From: Rhizomys pruinosus
Taxonomy: Eukaryota; Chordata; Mammalia; Rodentia; Spalacidae
Direction: 5' to 3'
DNA length: 64,000 nt
Assembly: GCA_009823505.1 (NCBI GenBank)
Contig: VZQC01013731.1
Coordinates: forward strand, 983,833-1,047,832
The number at the start of each line of letters is the position of its first letter. Within the stretch, counting starts at the first letter, position 1. The position numbers and the translations under genes are program-made. Positions 31,000-43,562 of the stretch are shown in pieces. A model generated the notes under the pieces. It was not told the origin of the DNA, did no database searches, and saw only the letters and a program-made list of their open reading frames with translations.

Positions 31000-32065
31000 T
31001 TGCCCAGTGATACCAGCATACAGTTAGTGTAGGAAGTACAGATTTCCTGGTGTCTGATTTTGTTATCTGGTATACATACTTCATTTCCCAGCTTTGAGGA
31101 ACGTCTTGGTGAGTCTGAGGTTCTGAGACAAGGAGGGTCATCTTGCCCAAGGGTGTAAGATAGAAGGTGACAGTAGTGGCTTAACCCAAGACCTGAAGGG
31201 AATCAGTTGGCCTGGTGTTTTAATTTGAAACAGCTTGTACCAGGAAAAGGTGGTTGAAGAATTTACCTTGAGGCACAAGCTGATTAGTTATGAGTTCTTT
31301 TCATCCTAAGGCTCCTGCACCTTCTGAGACTCTTTCCAACTTCTCCTGGCTGTTGGAACAGGAGGTTAATAGAGGACAACTGCCTCCTCCCACATCCACA
31401 TATAACACTATGAGTTCTAGCTCTGACCCCAATTTCTTTAGAATTCTAAGTTGTTTCTTTACAGGCTACCATTGGAGAGGGTGAAGCCAGCATTGAACAT
31501 GATACACGAAAACCCTGAGAACCCCTTAAGTGAGAGTCGTCTGCATGTTATTGGATGGGGGCCTAACAATGTCATAGGCCTAAACATCGCTGCATTACTG
31601 CTGACCATCTGGCTGATGGTTAGTCCTATTCGCTAGGTGGCGGTAGCAAAGTCAGTGGATGCCAACTCACAGTCCAGCGATGAAGGCTTTCTGCTGTGTT
31701 GGTACATCAGTTTCTCTCTATTGATTCTCCCCTCAACCTAAATGTTTGATTTTAGTCTTAAGGTGGAAAAACTGACCTTTAGGATCCACTAGCCACCCCC
31801 AAACTCTCCTTTGCAAAATGGGTAGCATGGTTCTGTGGCCTTTGCTTCCAGCTTCTGGAAGGAGGGACTCATGCCTTTTGCTGGGAATAAGGTGGAGGAG
31901 GATGCAACCTTTGGGATTCTACTAGTTGTTATCTTACTGACCCTGCCAGAAGTAACTATGGAGAGGTCACCACAATGATTGATAAAAACAAGGCCTAAAA
32001 CCTCAGTGTAATGGTTAAGTTGATTCTTCCCACGTGTGGGGAAATATATGTGAATGTGACCTGGA

Positions 32066-32066
<1 letters not shown>
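31000..32066. other. Spacer, nothing recognised apart from a CTCF-like motif
   Basis: TCGCTAGGTGGCGG (31630-31643) fits 12 of 14 positions of the CTCF core. A pyrimidine-AG before 31466 looks like a splice acceptor, but no exon can be supported. Confidence 0.4.

Positions 32067-32067
<1 letters not shown>

Positions 32068-32104
<37 letters not shown>
32068..32104. repeat. (TTA)n microsatellite
   Basis: About 12 uninterrupted TTA units. Confidence 0.95.
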
Positions 32105-32868
32105 TGCAACTATTGCCTTAGAGCTTCAGTCTCCCTATACTAAAGCTAAAAGAATCTTTCTGGTCTGAAGCCTGCCCTTCTAGCAATTGATTTCCTTTTT
32201 AGGCATCCCATTCATCCCCTGGAAGAGTGTATAAATCACTAAGTTATCTGGGCTGGATGGGACACCCTGGCACAAAAGTAGGTGGGTCAGTCAACTTTGA
32301 ACTTGACCAAGCTGGTGAATGTCAATGAGGTGGCACTCCCTGAAACATCAGCTTATGCATATTAATCAGTGAACTTCATCTGGCTCACACCCAGGCCTCT
32401 GCAACCTACACTGACTTAGATAGAAAGGCTTTTCACCAAAGGGAGAGCCCTTCAGAATTTTCACATGAGAAACTTGTCTATCCGGGTTTTCAATATAATA
32501 AAAGCTCAACAAGGCTCTTTTGGAAAATTGGGGTTTTTTTTCCTGCATGTAACCATTTACAGATCAGAGTTTTCCATCCTAGAAAACAAGAAAAAAAAAT
32601 AACAGGGACACTTGTGGAAATGCACCAACTCAGCTCCACGCGGGAGCCCAATTCCTCATTGCTCCCAGGGCCTTTTGCCCAGAGTGAATTTCAAAGAAAC
32701 GGGAACATAAAGATTCACATGTCAGCGGGTCATGTTGCAGGGAACACCCTGAGAATCTCAACGTATCTGAAACTTTTCCTTCTCTGTCCCAGTGCAACAG
32801 GTTAAGCCAGTTAAGAACTTGGAAAGTGTATATCTCTAATCAGCACACATGAACGTCTCTGTGTGTCT
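32105..32868. other. Spacer, nothing recognised
   Basis: No supportable feature. Confidence 0.4.
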
Positions 32869-32869
32869 G

Positions 32870-33090
32870 TAGTGCATACAGAGATTGCCTGAATTCAAAT
32901 CCATCTCCCAGCACGTGCTAATTAGGTCAACATGCCCATCTACACTAACTTTATTGGACCTTAGTTTGCTCAACAACATGTTTATTAGAATGTTTGGCTC
33001 ATAGCATTTTATGCTATTTGATTCATGAATTATTTCATGTGAATTGCTTAAAGCAGTGCCTGGCACAGAGTTAGTGCTTAGTAAACGCAG
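32870..33090 (+). repeat. MIR SINE
   Basis: TGCCTGAATTCAAATCC, GACCTTAGTTTGCTCAACA and the end AGCAGTGCCTGGCACAGAG then TAGTGCTTAGTAAACG follow MIR order. Confidence 0.8.
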
Positions 33091-33374
33091 GTTTTTTTTT
33101 TATTCCCTTGAAAGTTGGCTTTGATCAAGAGAGGCACTTGGGTGCAGCAGGATCCTTCTGAGGAAAAGCAGTAAGAGGCTAGAGAAGGACAAACAGAATG
33201 CTGAGCTGTCATCTGGAAACAGCCCCCTCGGTATTTCCTGCATACAGGTGCACCGTGTGGGTAGAGCTGGTCACCGGCTGTGTGAGGAGGTAGGCGCACT
33301 GAGTCAGCGCGGGTGACTGCAGTTTGTGGGGAAAGAAAATGTACATCAAACTTAGGGATATTAAGAATACTTCT

Positions 33375-33610
33375 GGGGCTGGAGAGATGGCCTAGCGGTT
33401 AAGAGCGCCGACCGCTCTTGCAGAGGACCCGGGTTCGATCCCCAGCATCCACATGGCGGCCGAGAACCATCTGAAACTCCAATTCCAGGAGAACTCCAGT
33501 TCCAGGGGAATCCGACACCCTCTTCTGACCTCCGCGGTGTTGCACGACACAGGTGCATAGACCTGCATGCAGACAGTACATTCATGCACATACAAAAAAA
33601 AAAAAAAAAA
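33375..33610 (+). repeat. Young B2 SINE with 17-bp internal duplication
   Basis: Full length, with GGTTCGATCCCCAGC B-box, pure A-tail of about 20 and a perfect target duplication AAGAATACTTCT (33363-33374 and 33611-33622). Confidence 0.97.
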
Positions 33611-33639
33611 AAGAATACTTCTATAAAGATTTGGACGAA

Positions 33640-34060
33640 TTGCTGCAAAATTTTAAGGCATGATTTTACTATCCTTGATCATTTGACATATTCCATTCAA
33701 ATGCCTTTGCTGTGCATGACATATGTACAATATTCATTTTGTCCTACTTTACGTCCAATTTTAACCATATTGAGGTCACATTTTAAACTGCTTTTTCTGC
33801 TTAATTCAATGTGAGTACTTTCCCCTCATTAAAGATGGCTTTTAAGGGCTACATTCTATTTCATCATATGGATTCATTTATCCAATTTACTATAAACACC
33901 GAGGCTGTTTCTAATTTTTTATTTTTATAAATCATGAAGAAATCAGCATCCACAACCATAAATCTTTATGTGCATGTCTGGTTACTTCCTCAGAATAAAT
34001 TTCTGGAAGCAGAATTATTGGATCAAGAGTTCTACTCATTCTGAAGACCTTAGATACATA
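33640..34060 (-). mobile_element. Old L1 fragment, reverse (ORF2 3' part)
   Basis: GAGGCTGTTTCTAATTTTTT, TATAAATCATGAAGAAATCA and AATAAATTTCTGGAAGCAGA followed by ATTATTGGATCAAGAG are antisense to the conserved ORF2 end (GACCCAGCAATTCC-type and ATTGCAGC-type blocks). Confidence 0.7.
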
Positions 34061-34370
34061 CTGTCCTCTCGCTTGACATGAATGTACATACACAGAAATG
34101 AAAGTCACGTTTATGGCTCCCTTTCATTGTCTGCTTTCTTGGACAGATACTTGTTTATTCTTCCTTGTACAGTCTATGCATCACGTTCTTTATGAAATCT
34201 TCTTCTATTTTCCTGCATTGGTTTAAGGGCCCCCATGCAGTGGTCCCTTAGTCTCCCTGGAGGATTGTGTCCAGGCCCTCTGCAGTCCTCAAAACACACA
34301 TGCTCAAATCTCATATATAAAATGGCAGAGGGTTTACATTTAACCTATATACATCTTCCCGAATACTTTA

Positions 34371-34524
34371 TTTTTTTTTTGGTCTTTTCGAAACAGGGTC
34401 TCCCTGTAGCTCTAGCTGTCCTGGAACTCACTATGTAGACCAGGCTGGACTTGAACTCACAAAGATCCACCTGGTTCTGCCTCCTGAGTGCTAGGATTAA
34501 AGGCATGCACCACCACGCCCGGCT
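34371..34524 (-). repeat. B1 SINE, reverse
   Basis: Complete B1 with target duplication TTCCYGAATACTTTA (34356-34370 and 34525-34539, one mismatch). Confidence 0.95.
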
Positions 34525-34539
34525 TTCCTGAATACTTTA

Positions 34540-35745
34540 AATCATCACCTCTAGATTACTTATAATACCTCATTTAGGTGCTATATAGTTAAACTATATA
34601 GTGTGAGAAATAATGTCAAGAACAAAAGGTCATACGGATGATTTTTTCTGAATATTTTTGATTCATAATTGCGTAAATGCACAGGTGCAGAGCCCAGGGC
34701 TGACTTGATAGCCCCTTTCTTTCACATAGTCTTTGGTATACTATATTGCATTTGGTGGATCTTAAAGGTAGAACAAGGTCTATAGCCTTAACACCTGGCA
34801 CATAAAGATGCTCATTAGATGGATGGAGTAAGTACATGCCAAGTTCTGAGGCGGCCGGTGCCACACAGACTGCACACATGTCCCTCTCTGCACACACTGG
34901 CCTTGCCTGCAACAGTCCAGGTAGTATGCTCCAGGGAATACTGGCCAATCGTGCACTCCCATCTGACCTAAGAAAATACTTTCCAGAAAGGGTTATTTTT
35001 GTGTGTGATTTACACAAAATTGATGGTTAATAATCTACAAAGCTTGTTTAGAAGAAGACAAGACTTGATAATATGACTCCTGCTCAGAAGTATTAGGGGG
35101 GAAAAAAGCCCTGAATAGGCCATAGAAAGTTATTGTTGGGATCACATAATCTCAGAATTAGAAGGAAACCAAGAGGTTACCTTTGCTTGCAGCTTGACAT
35201 ACTAAGTTCTAGAGAAATGTGGCTAATGATACTTAGACCATAGTATTATGGATTAAAAGAACAACAAATATTAAGTCCCTATAGGTACATTTTATTATAT
35301 TTGCTCAACCAATGGGACTCATTCCTTTAATTATTCGTTCAGCTAGTGCTTTCTGAGTGGCTGGTCAGGGTCAGGGTCTAATATGTGACAGCTCTCAACT
35401 CAGTGACTCTGCACTGAGAAATGAATTTTTGGAAGACATGTGTGGCATGAAATGAAGCAGTGTCTCTCTTGTCACTGCAGGGACTCTGTTTTCTCATTAT
35501 TCAAGAATGTTTCCCTGTGCCAACCTGAGAACTTACCCATTCATTTTATTGTAGAAAGGTGGCCCTCTGTTCACCACTGCTGTCCATTTTGATAGCCGAC
35601 ACATGGATGTTAGAGGAGACAGTGTGCTGTCCCAGATAGAGTGGGTGTTTCTGACATAGCTAGACCTGAGTCTGAGTCTTAGATAACTCTTACTGGTTCT
35701 GTTCCACAGAACCAGCTATTTGTGTCTTATAGTACACAGAATAGC
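34540..35745. other. Spacer, nothing recognised
   Basis: The ORF of 133 codons at 34616-35017 (minus) has no motif. A C-run lies at about 35746-35757. Confidence 0.4.
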
Positions 35746-35754
35746 ACCCCCCCC

Positions 35755-36235
35755 CCCAATATGTCTATATCATAATCTGAGGCACTTAGAATATAGGACT
35801 TAACATGGCAAAAGGGTTTTCAGATTTATAAGGTTTGGGACTTGGCATGAAGATCCTGGATTCTCTAGACAGGCCAACCTGATCCTATGAACTTGCAGGA
35901 GTTAGACTCTGTCCTGGCTGTGGTCCTCAAGGGTAGCAGTGGGAGCAAGGGAGTTGGCATCCTGAGAAGGACTTGACCCAAGGTGGCTGGTTTTAAAGGT
36001 GGAGGAAAGGCCAGATCCCAAGGAATGCAGGCTATCCCTGCACTGGAAACAAGAAGACAGATACTCCCATACAACCTCTAGAAACTGGCGTAGGCCTACT
36101 GACACTTTGATCCAGTCAAATGGGACCCTTGCTGAAATTCTGCCTTAAAGATGAACATGAGCTATTGTCATCTGTTTGTGGCCTTCTGTCACAGCAGCTG
36201 TAGGACACTCATACAACCTTATGATGTTGTTGCAT
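35755..36235 (+). repeat. Old LTR-like mammalian repeat
   Basis: ACATGGCAAAAGGGTTTTCA, AAGGAATGCAGGCTATCC, CAACCTCTAGAAACTGG and CTACTGACACTTTGATCC are the ordered blocks of a widespread old mammalian LTR-type repeat. Family not assigned. Confidence 0.55.
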
Positions 36236-36714
36236 GTTTCAAAACAGAGTATGTGTTTAGTCACTTGAAGGTGCATCACGTACATTGTCCTTCATGGTTC
36301 CTTGGTGATGATCTGGGCCTTTGGTGAATTTATGACATCAATGAGGCCTGAAACTAACCATAAAAATAAAAATGGACAATTTCTTGAGACCACCCTTCCC
36401 TCTAACCATATGCTCCTTGAACACTGTCTAGAGCAATAGCTTCTGAAGAAGAATGCAAAGAAATGCTGTTTATAGACAAATGTCTCATAGTACAGGAAGT
36501 TGAGAACTTCAGACCCTTAAGTACAAACAGTGCATGTGTGCAAAGAACCTCCCCTCTGCCTTCCTTTTCTCTGCAGGCCATTGCGTGGGAAACGGCTGCT
36601 GGCATAAGCACTTCTGATGGCCAATCAAGGGATCCTGGAAGTCCTAGTCTCCCCCTTCCTCTCTGGGGACCCATATCTCTCCTCACCCTCTGAAGATGTT
36701 TTCTTATGCTTCAA
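36236..36714. other. Spacer, nothing recognised
   Basis: No supportable feature. Confidence 0.4.
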
Positions 36715-36945
36715 CAAGCATAGGAGCCAATCACTAAGCCCTGGGTTCCAATCCTACCTCTACACTTCCTGGTTAGGTGGCCTGGGGCAATCATTGCAGA
36801 TTTCTGAGCCTGGGATTTCTCTTTTGATAATTAAGGATCGCTCCTGTGTCATAGGGCTGGTAGCTTATGAAAAGAGGTAAGTTTGCTACTGGCTTAATAC
36901 AGCGTTGTCATATGGCAGGTGCTTAACAAATAGAGTCACTCATCA
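36715..36945 (+). repeat. MIR SINE
   Basis: GGGTTCCAATCCTACCTC, CTGGGGCAATCATTGC, GAGCCTGGGATTTCTC and GCAGGTGCTTAACAAATAG follow MIR order. Confidence 0.8.
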
Positions 36946-37296
36946 AAAAACGTACAAAGAGCACTAAGCAAATAAATAAATGTGTTCACAAAAACATATT
37001 ACATATAAACTCTATTACATATTAAACAGGTAAATGAACATATGAACTATATGTAAATATGTCTATGTATGTGTTTATGTATAATTATACACATGTATGT
37101 ATGAATAGAAGAGAAATAAGACTTGGGGCTTATTGTTAAAATGTTCGCAGTCCTATCATAACAAACCAAGTAAGATACAGAATCCTAGGATATTATGGTG
37201 TGGGCTAAAACAAGAAGAAGCACCTGCTATTGTGGGTCAGAGAAGAGAGGCAGGAAATGTAGTGTCAAGGAACACCTTTGGGCAGTCACTTTTTTC
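36946..37296. other. AT-rich spacer
   Basis: Includes degenerate TATGTA-type low-complexity sequence at about 37020-37110. Confidence 0.4.
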
Positions 37297-37365
37297 CTTT
37301 AGGTAGTGATGGGGATCAAACCCAGGCAAGAACACTATCACTGAGTCACATCCTCAGCCCTGAAG
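37297..37365 (-). repeat. ID-type SINE fragment, reverse
   Basis: GATGGGGATCAAACCCAGG, CACTATCACTGAGTCACATC and CTCAGCCC are antisense to the ID head. An imperfect CAGTCACTTT/AAGTCACTTC pair flanks it. Confidence 0.75.
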
Positions 37366-37984
37366 TCACTTCTAAATGCAATGTTTAGTATTAAGAAGAA
37401 TTAGTGGAGTAAAAGCCACAAGAAACAAATGGTATATGCAAAAGAAAGTGTAAGAACACAAACCTAAGGGAAGGGAAATACACATACACACACACACACA
37501 GGCACACACACACTCAAGAAATGAACACAGTGTTTCAGAATTGATAAGAGACACATATAGAGATTGCTTATCCCTTTAATTGTTCTTTGCTGGCATGACT
37601 GTCATTATAAATACCAGGCAGAATGTGGCTTTGCATGGCTGTATTAGTCATAGTATACTTCCTGGGCCATGAAGGGAAACGCGGTTGCCATAAGGGTTTG
37701 TCCCTTTCCTTCACTGCCTGAAACCTCATGGGATGAAAGAGGTGACCGGCGAGGCAGAGATGGGCTGTCAATGGTAGCGAATGATCTGTCCAAAGCCACG
37801 GGAACTTGAGGATGGAGGAAGAGTGGTGACAGGTAAAGCTCTCTACCATTTGTTTTTTGTTAATGAGATGTAGCAAATATCCAAGTTATTTTCAATTTTT
37901 TCTAGTTAGTAGTTTTTAGAATTTGATTCCATCCCAAGAGTGTACTTTGCGAGGCCAGTTTGAATAGCTTTCACATCTCCATAC
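37366..37984. other. Spacer with a short (CA)n
   Basis: A (CA)n run lies at about 37483-37512. No other feature was recognised. Confidence 0.4.
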
Positions 37985-38205
37985 AAATCTAAATCTTCTC
38001 TAGCCACACTATTTATTTATTGTTTCTTCCACATTCCTATGCCCAACCCTTTACTTATGTGGCATGCCCAGCCTGGAACACTTTTGCTACATTTCTAAAT
38101 CCATCCATTCCTGAACCCAGTTCACGCTTCATGTGTTTGATGAGTTTCATGCATTGTTGTCTGTGTCATAGAATTAGTACTTATAGTCTAGAAAATCTTC
38201 ACAAC
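37985..38205 (+). repeat. Possible L2 3' end
   Basis: CATGCCCAGCCTGGAACACT and the following C/T-rich text with CATTCCTGAACCCAGTTCA resemble the L2 3' region. Weak. Confidence 0.35.
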
Positions 38206-38429
38206 ATCAAACGAAAATATAGAGATCGTTATCACCCCTTAAGACTACTGCCATAAAGGAATAATTATTTAAAGCAATCCCTTCCAATCCTTAACTATGA
38301 GGTATGGTTAAACAGTAATATCACAGTCCCAGTAGGAATGTTGGTTTCATCTAGCCTTTTGCCTTGCAATGCTGGTAACTATTATTTTATGACTGAGTAG
38401 GGGTCTCCTCTATTTAGAATTTTTTAAAA

Positions 38430-38652
38430 TATAGTATGGGTTCCTTATTTTTATGTGTATGAGTGTTACGCCTGCATGTATGTAAATACACTCATGACAT
38501 GTAATGCCAGCAGAGGTCAGAAGGTGGTGTCAAATCCCCTGGAACTGGAGTTAAAGATGGTCGTTAGCCGCCATATGGGTGCTGGGAATCAAACCCGGCT
38601 CCTCTGTAAGAACAGCCAGTGCTCTTAACCACTGAGAAATCTCTCCAGCCCT
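38430..38652 (-). repeat. B2 SINE, reverse, older form
   Basis: Ends with GAAATCTCTCCAGCCC. It has a single CTGGAACTGGAGTTA block, so the 17-bp duplication is absent. Confidence 0.9.
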
Positions 38653-39253
38653 TAGGAGGTTAGAATCTTAAAACCTTGGTAGAGAACAGTGCCTCAGATA
38701 GCGAAGATGATTAATAACTGTTCATTATTACCTAAAGTAGCATAAAACTCTGTGGGAAACGGCTGCACTTTTCCTTCTGAATCTCCCCGACATCCTTACA
38801 AAGATCACAAACTCCCCTCCCATACCTCTGGGAATGAATCACAATTTACAAAATAATAAAACAGCTTAGGTAGAAGACAGCATAGGACAGGTTCAGTAAT
38901 GCTGGGGAGTGTTTGTTCACAGCTCAGAAGAGCCAAAAATATTGTTAATTGTTTTGTAACTCAGTTTAAACAAAGCTAAATTAACTTATCATTAAATATG
39001 CTATATTTAAAATGGGTAATATATTAAAAAGTTATGGACTAATTATTTTACAAATGTGGCTCTGGAGGTATCGGATATATTATATGTATGTAATGGGCAT
39101 GCTGTATAATATATACAATCTTGTGCACCTCTTTAATTCCCCATTCACAGAAATCAATTACTAGGTTGAAATTGGTGTGGGAAATGGGCAAATGTAACAA
39201 ATGAGGACTTAGCTTATAGTTTTATTATTTTCTATACTTAAAAAAGTGATAGA
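38653..39253. other. AT-rich repeat-poor spacer
   Basis: Contains many homeodomain-like AT cores but no repeat or ORF that I can support. Confidence 0.4.
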
Positions 39254-39545
39254 TGGGCTGGAGAGATGGCTCAGCTGTTAAGAGCACTGGGTGCTCTTGC
39301 AGAAGACCCAGGTTTCCTTCCCAACATGGCAGTTAGCAACCATCTGTAACCCCAGTTCCAGGATATCTGGCTCCCTCTTCTGGTCTTCACAGGCATTGCA
39401 CAATATAGGTGGACTTACATGCAGGTGAAGCATTCATCTACACATACAAATAAAAATAAATACAGTACATTCATACACATAAATAAATAAAATAAAATTA
39501 AAAAAAGAAAAAAAAGAGTTAAAAAAATAAATAAAAATTTAAAAA
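39254..39545 (+). repeat. B2 SINE, older form, long A-rich tail
   Basis: Starts GGGCTGGAGAGATGGCTCAG. After the normal tail a second tail-like piece (TACAGTACATTCATACACAT) occurs at about 39460-39480, then AAATAAA runs. Confidence 0.9.
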
Positions 39546-40791
39546 AAGAACATGATGGAGAAAATATGATGAAGTTAATATGAGGACTTGTGGGTAAGAT
39601 GGCTGACTTGTGGCTGACTCCATGAGAGTCTGTAGACGAGAAAGCCAGAAGAAGAAATAGACTCAGATTTAGCTGCAAGTTTTGGTGAGAGAGCAATTCC
39701 TCTAGAAGTCCCATTTTATTACACAGTGTGTATCAGAAGGCAGCATCCAGGTGTCATATTGAAAGAGACCCTTCTATTAAAACGTAAGCTACCATGGTGG
39801 GGGGTGGGATCTGAGTTCAGCAAACAACACAAGACAGGGAGCTTCAGTATAGTTATAGCCCAGTGAGGGCAGGCACAGAGCGGTTGTGGAGGACAGAAAG
39901 CTAGAAGACTGACAAAGGGGAATGGTACAGGTGGTAGACAGGCTCCAGTCAGGCAGGAAAATGTCCAGGGAAAGATAGCCCCATCCTCCCATGGCTGGGG
40001 AAGATGGCATAAACCCAGTTACCCCGGAATTTGGCAGCTCTGAGCCTTCGGCCAACGGGTAGCTAAAACTCCAAGTCACCTGTGTGTGTTCACTGAGCCT
40101 GAGAACTACAGGTTCGAGAGTATGCGTGATACCCACGGCAGCGTCTCTCCAGCAAGGTGATTGACTGGGGGGCGGGGTCTTAAGAGTGAAGTGCCCATGA
40201 AGACAGGTCTTCTGCCAGAACTACTCTCAGGGCTGTAGCTGCTTCCAGCATTCCCAACACACCTGGAGGCACCCCCGGCATGAACGTTAGCTACCCCAGG
40301 GTGAACAGTCTGGGGAGTCTAGAGAAGGTGCAGGAATCTGTCTAGCCCAAATTCTACAAGGCTGAGCATATCCAGCAGAAGCCCCTGGTACACAAACAAG
40401 CAAACCTACCTAGGTGAAGGTGGCCCCAGTGGACAGCAGACCTTCGTCCAGTACACACTCTGCAACAGCATAGACTCTAGGAAGTACAGGAGTCCACAGA
40501 AAAATTAACCACCCCACCTCCATGAATGTAACTGGCCCTGTCTAGTTTCCAAGATCACAGAAAGAAGCTGCACCAACTGCTCATTTTTTATCTTTATGAT
40601 TTCTCCCTTTTGAAATCATACATTTAACAGGATTTTATTTCTCTGATTCTATGTTCCTTCATCTCATTCATTCAGTATTTCTGCACTTACACTAAACAAT
40701 TTTTTCAACCCCATTTCACTTTCTATGGGAATTTCTTCACTTTCACTTTTGATGATGGGTAAGTGGACCATAGTTTATTTTAACCACATTT

Positions 40792-40871
40792 TTTTTTTTT
40801 TTGGTCTTTTCGAGACAGGGTTTCCCTGTAGACCTAGTTGGCCTGGAACTCACTCTGTAGACCAGGCTGAC
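40792..40871 (-). repeat. B1 SINE, 5'-truncated, reverse
   Basis: Only the B1 3' half is present, with a T-run. Perfect duplication TTTAACCACATTT (40779-40791 and 40872-40884). Confidence 0.93.
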
Positions 40872-41467
40872 TTTAACCACATTTCTTTATCTTGCGTGGC
40901 TTCCTATTGTTGCTATTATAGCAGTGGTGTCTTCCTCATTGACTGGTCTGGAGATTGCAGCTTCAAAAGTAGACTGCTCAGTAAGAAGACCTTCCTCCAC
41001 AAAAAGAAGGGCTGTCCAGGCCAAGAGAGATGCAAATTGCAATATAAATCCAAGAAGCATGAACAAAGCAGGGAACATGACTACTCCAATAGATTAGAAT
41101 GAAGGCAAAGACACTCACAAAGGGAAAATGCTCATTGAAAATTCAAAGACCTGAAGGAGGATGTAAAGAAACAGATGAATTTAATCTCCAGAACCTGGAG
41201 AGAAAACTTAGCAACACAGGAAAAAACAACATGGATGAGAAAATCAGCAATGTGGTTGAAAAAGTCAGGAACATGGAAGATTTCAGTAAGGAAACAGATT
41301 TTGAAAGAACAATCAACAAACATGTTGAAAATGGAAGACTCATCGACTACTAAAGAACACAGTGGAAAGCATCACCAACAGACTCAAGCAAGTGGAAGAA
41401 AGGATACCAGCAATGAAGAACAGCGTTGAGGAAACACTACATTTAGAAAATAATTAGGTGTTTTAAA

Positions 41468-41662
41468 ACAGAGCCAGCAAGACGGCTCAGAGGGTAAAAG
41501 CGTTTGCCACCAGGCCTGGCCACCTGAGTTTGATCTCTGGAAATCATGGTGAAAGATGAGGACTGGCTCAAAAGCTGTCCTCTGACCTTCGCAAGCTCAT
41601 CATGACACTCACATGCCTGATCTGTCTGTCTGTGTGTCACTCTTGTTCTCTCATACACATAC
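41468..41662 (+). repeat. B3-type SINE
   Basis: GACGGCTCAGAGGGTAAAAG, GCCACCAGGCCTGGCCACCT and GTCCTCTGACCTTCGC in B3 order. Confidence 0.75.
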
Positions 41663-41899
41663 TAAGTAATAATAATATGATAACAAACATGATCATAATG
41701 CCCAATAACTCTAGGTTATGATCAAGAACTCAAATCCAAGCATCTACAAGATAAAAGAAGGAGCTCAGATAAACACTAAAAGCACAGAGGATCTACTAAA
41801 TGAAATTATAACAGAAAACATCCCAAATTAGGAGAAATAATAGACATCTGTGGTTAATATTGTAAATGTGAGAGGACCTAGACTCACCTAGGATCTAAG

Positions 41900-42165
41900 C
41901 CTCTAGGCTTGCCTGTAATAGGTTATATGGGTTAGGTTAATTGAGGAGGGAAGACCTTTCTGAACTGTGGGCCACAGCAATCCGTAGCTGGGGTCCTGGA
42001 CTGAGAGGAAAGGAGAAAGAGAGCTGGGTGCTAGCATTCATAATGTGATCAGCAGACGCAAGCTCCTGCCACTGCGACTTCCCTGTCATGATGGACTGCA
42101 TCCTTGAACTGTGAGCCAGAAGTAAATCTTTCCTTCCTAAGTTGCTTAGACAAGACAAGTAACAA
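41900..42165 (+). repeat. Rodent dispersed repeat X, copy 3 (partial)
   Basis: Shares GTGAGCCAGAAGTAAATC with TTTCCTTCCTAAGTTGCTTA, and upstream GAACTGTGGGCCACAGC, with the X copies at 1500 and 3775. It interrupts the L1. Confidence 0.5.
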
Positions 42166-42449
42166 ACACAGCATTCAAACACAAGAGGCATTTAGAACTC
42201 CAAACAGACAAGACCTGAATAAAACCTCTCTACAATATTATAGTCAAGATGTCAAAAATACAAAGCAAAGAAACAGTATTAAAAGCTGTAAAGGAAAAAT
42301 TCACCTACAAAGGCAGAAACATCAGAATAAAACCAGATCTCTTGTCAACAGCTGTTAAAGCCAGGAAAACATGGACTGATACCCCTCAAGCTCTGAAAGT
42401 CAATGACTGTCAACCATGATTATTACCAGCACACCCAGCTTTCAAAATA

Positions 42450-42660
42450 AGATCTTATTTTTATTAATGTACATATGTGTGTGTCTGCGTGACCGTATGC
42501 CTGCATGTGTGCAGGTGCCCACAGGCAGAAAAGGGTATCAGTTCCCCTAGAGCTTTTGTTATAGGGAACCGTGAGCTGTTCAACAAAAATATTAGGATCT
42601 AACCCTGGTCCTCCGCAAGAGCAGCAGGTGATCTTAACTACCGAGCCATCTTTCCAGCCC
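42450..42660 (-). repeat. B2 SINE, reverse, old
   Basis: Ends with CGAGCCATCTTTCCAGCCCC; body is diverged. A further tRNA-like reverse remnant (GACTGAGCTATCTTCC) follows to about 42770. Confidence 0.85.
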
Positions 42661-43027
42661 CTATGCTCAACTTTTAAAAAAGTTTTTAAATTTTGTAATT
42701 CTGGAGCTTAAACCTAAATCCTTATGCTTTCACAGAAGACACTTTACTGACTGAGCTATCTTCCTACTCCAAAACCTTGTATCTTATCAGAAAATAGCAA
42801 AATAAAATGAGAAATCAATAGGGAAAACCCCTACAGAAACTACGTGAATGCATGGAGATTGAGCAATACACTCTAGGATGACCATTGTGTGAAGAAATTA
42901 GGGAGCAAATTGTAAAATTCCTAAAACCAAAATTAAATTAAATTAAATTAATAAAATTTCAGATACAGCAAGGCAGGTCTAAGAAGAAAGTTTATAGCAA
43001 TGAGTATTTACATTAATAAATCAGAGG

Positions 43028-43460
43028 GATGAGGCGATGGCTCAGTGGGTAAAGGTAGATGCTACTTCAGTGTGAGGATTGAAGTTTGTTTTTTTTGTTT
43101 GTTTGTTTTTTGTTATTTGTTATTTTTGAGACAAGGTTTCCCTTTAGTCCCAGCTGGCCTGGAGCTTGCTTTGTAGACCCGGCTGGCCTTGAACTTACAG
43201 AGATCCACCTGTCTCTGCCTCCTGAGGACTGAAGTTTGGATCCTCAGCACCCATGCAAATGCTGGGTGGGCATTGTAAACTGCCTGAAATCATAGCACGT
43301 GGTAGGCAGAGACAGGGGATATCCATAGCAAGCTGATTAGCCAGATTAGCAGAACTGATGAGCTCTGGGTAAAAGTGAGAACTTCTTCCTCAACACATAA
43401 ACTAGAGGAAATGGAGAAGACACCTGAATGCAACCTCTGGCGCCCACATGCTGACACTTA
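43028..43460 (+). repeat. Composite tRNA-derived SINE (B3/RSINE2-like) carrying a B1
   Basis: GATGGCTCAGTGGGTAAAGG at the head; the later part (GGATCCTCAGCACCCATG, GGTAGGCAGAGACAGGGGAT, CTGATGAGCTCTGGGT) is a known rodent long SINE layout. It is split by the B1 at 43088-43223. Confidence 0.65.
43088..43223 (-). repeat. B1 SINE, reverse, nested
   Basis: Flanked by GAGGAYTGAAGTTT (43074-43087 and 43224-43237, one mismatch). Its head is truncated. Confidence 0.92.
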
Positions 43461-43461
43461 G

Positions 43462-43562
43462 AAACACACACACACACACACACACATATATACACACACA
43501 CAGACACACATGTCTGTGCCTACACCCATGCACATATACACATACCACACACACATACACAT
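43462..43562. repeat. (CA)n microsatellite, interrupted
   Basis: A pure CA run to about 43486, then degenerate CA/TA to 43562. Confidence 0.93.

Noticed and set aside
31451..31636. Possible exon after a pyrimidine tract and AG at about 31465
   Set aside because: One splice-like acceptor without donor, homology or extended frame is not enough.
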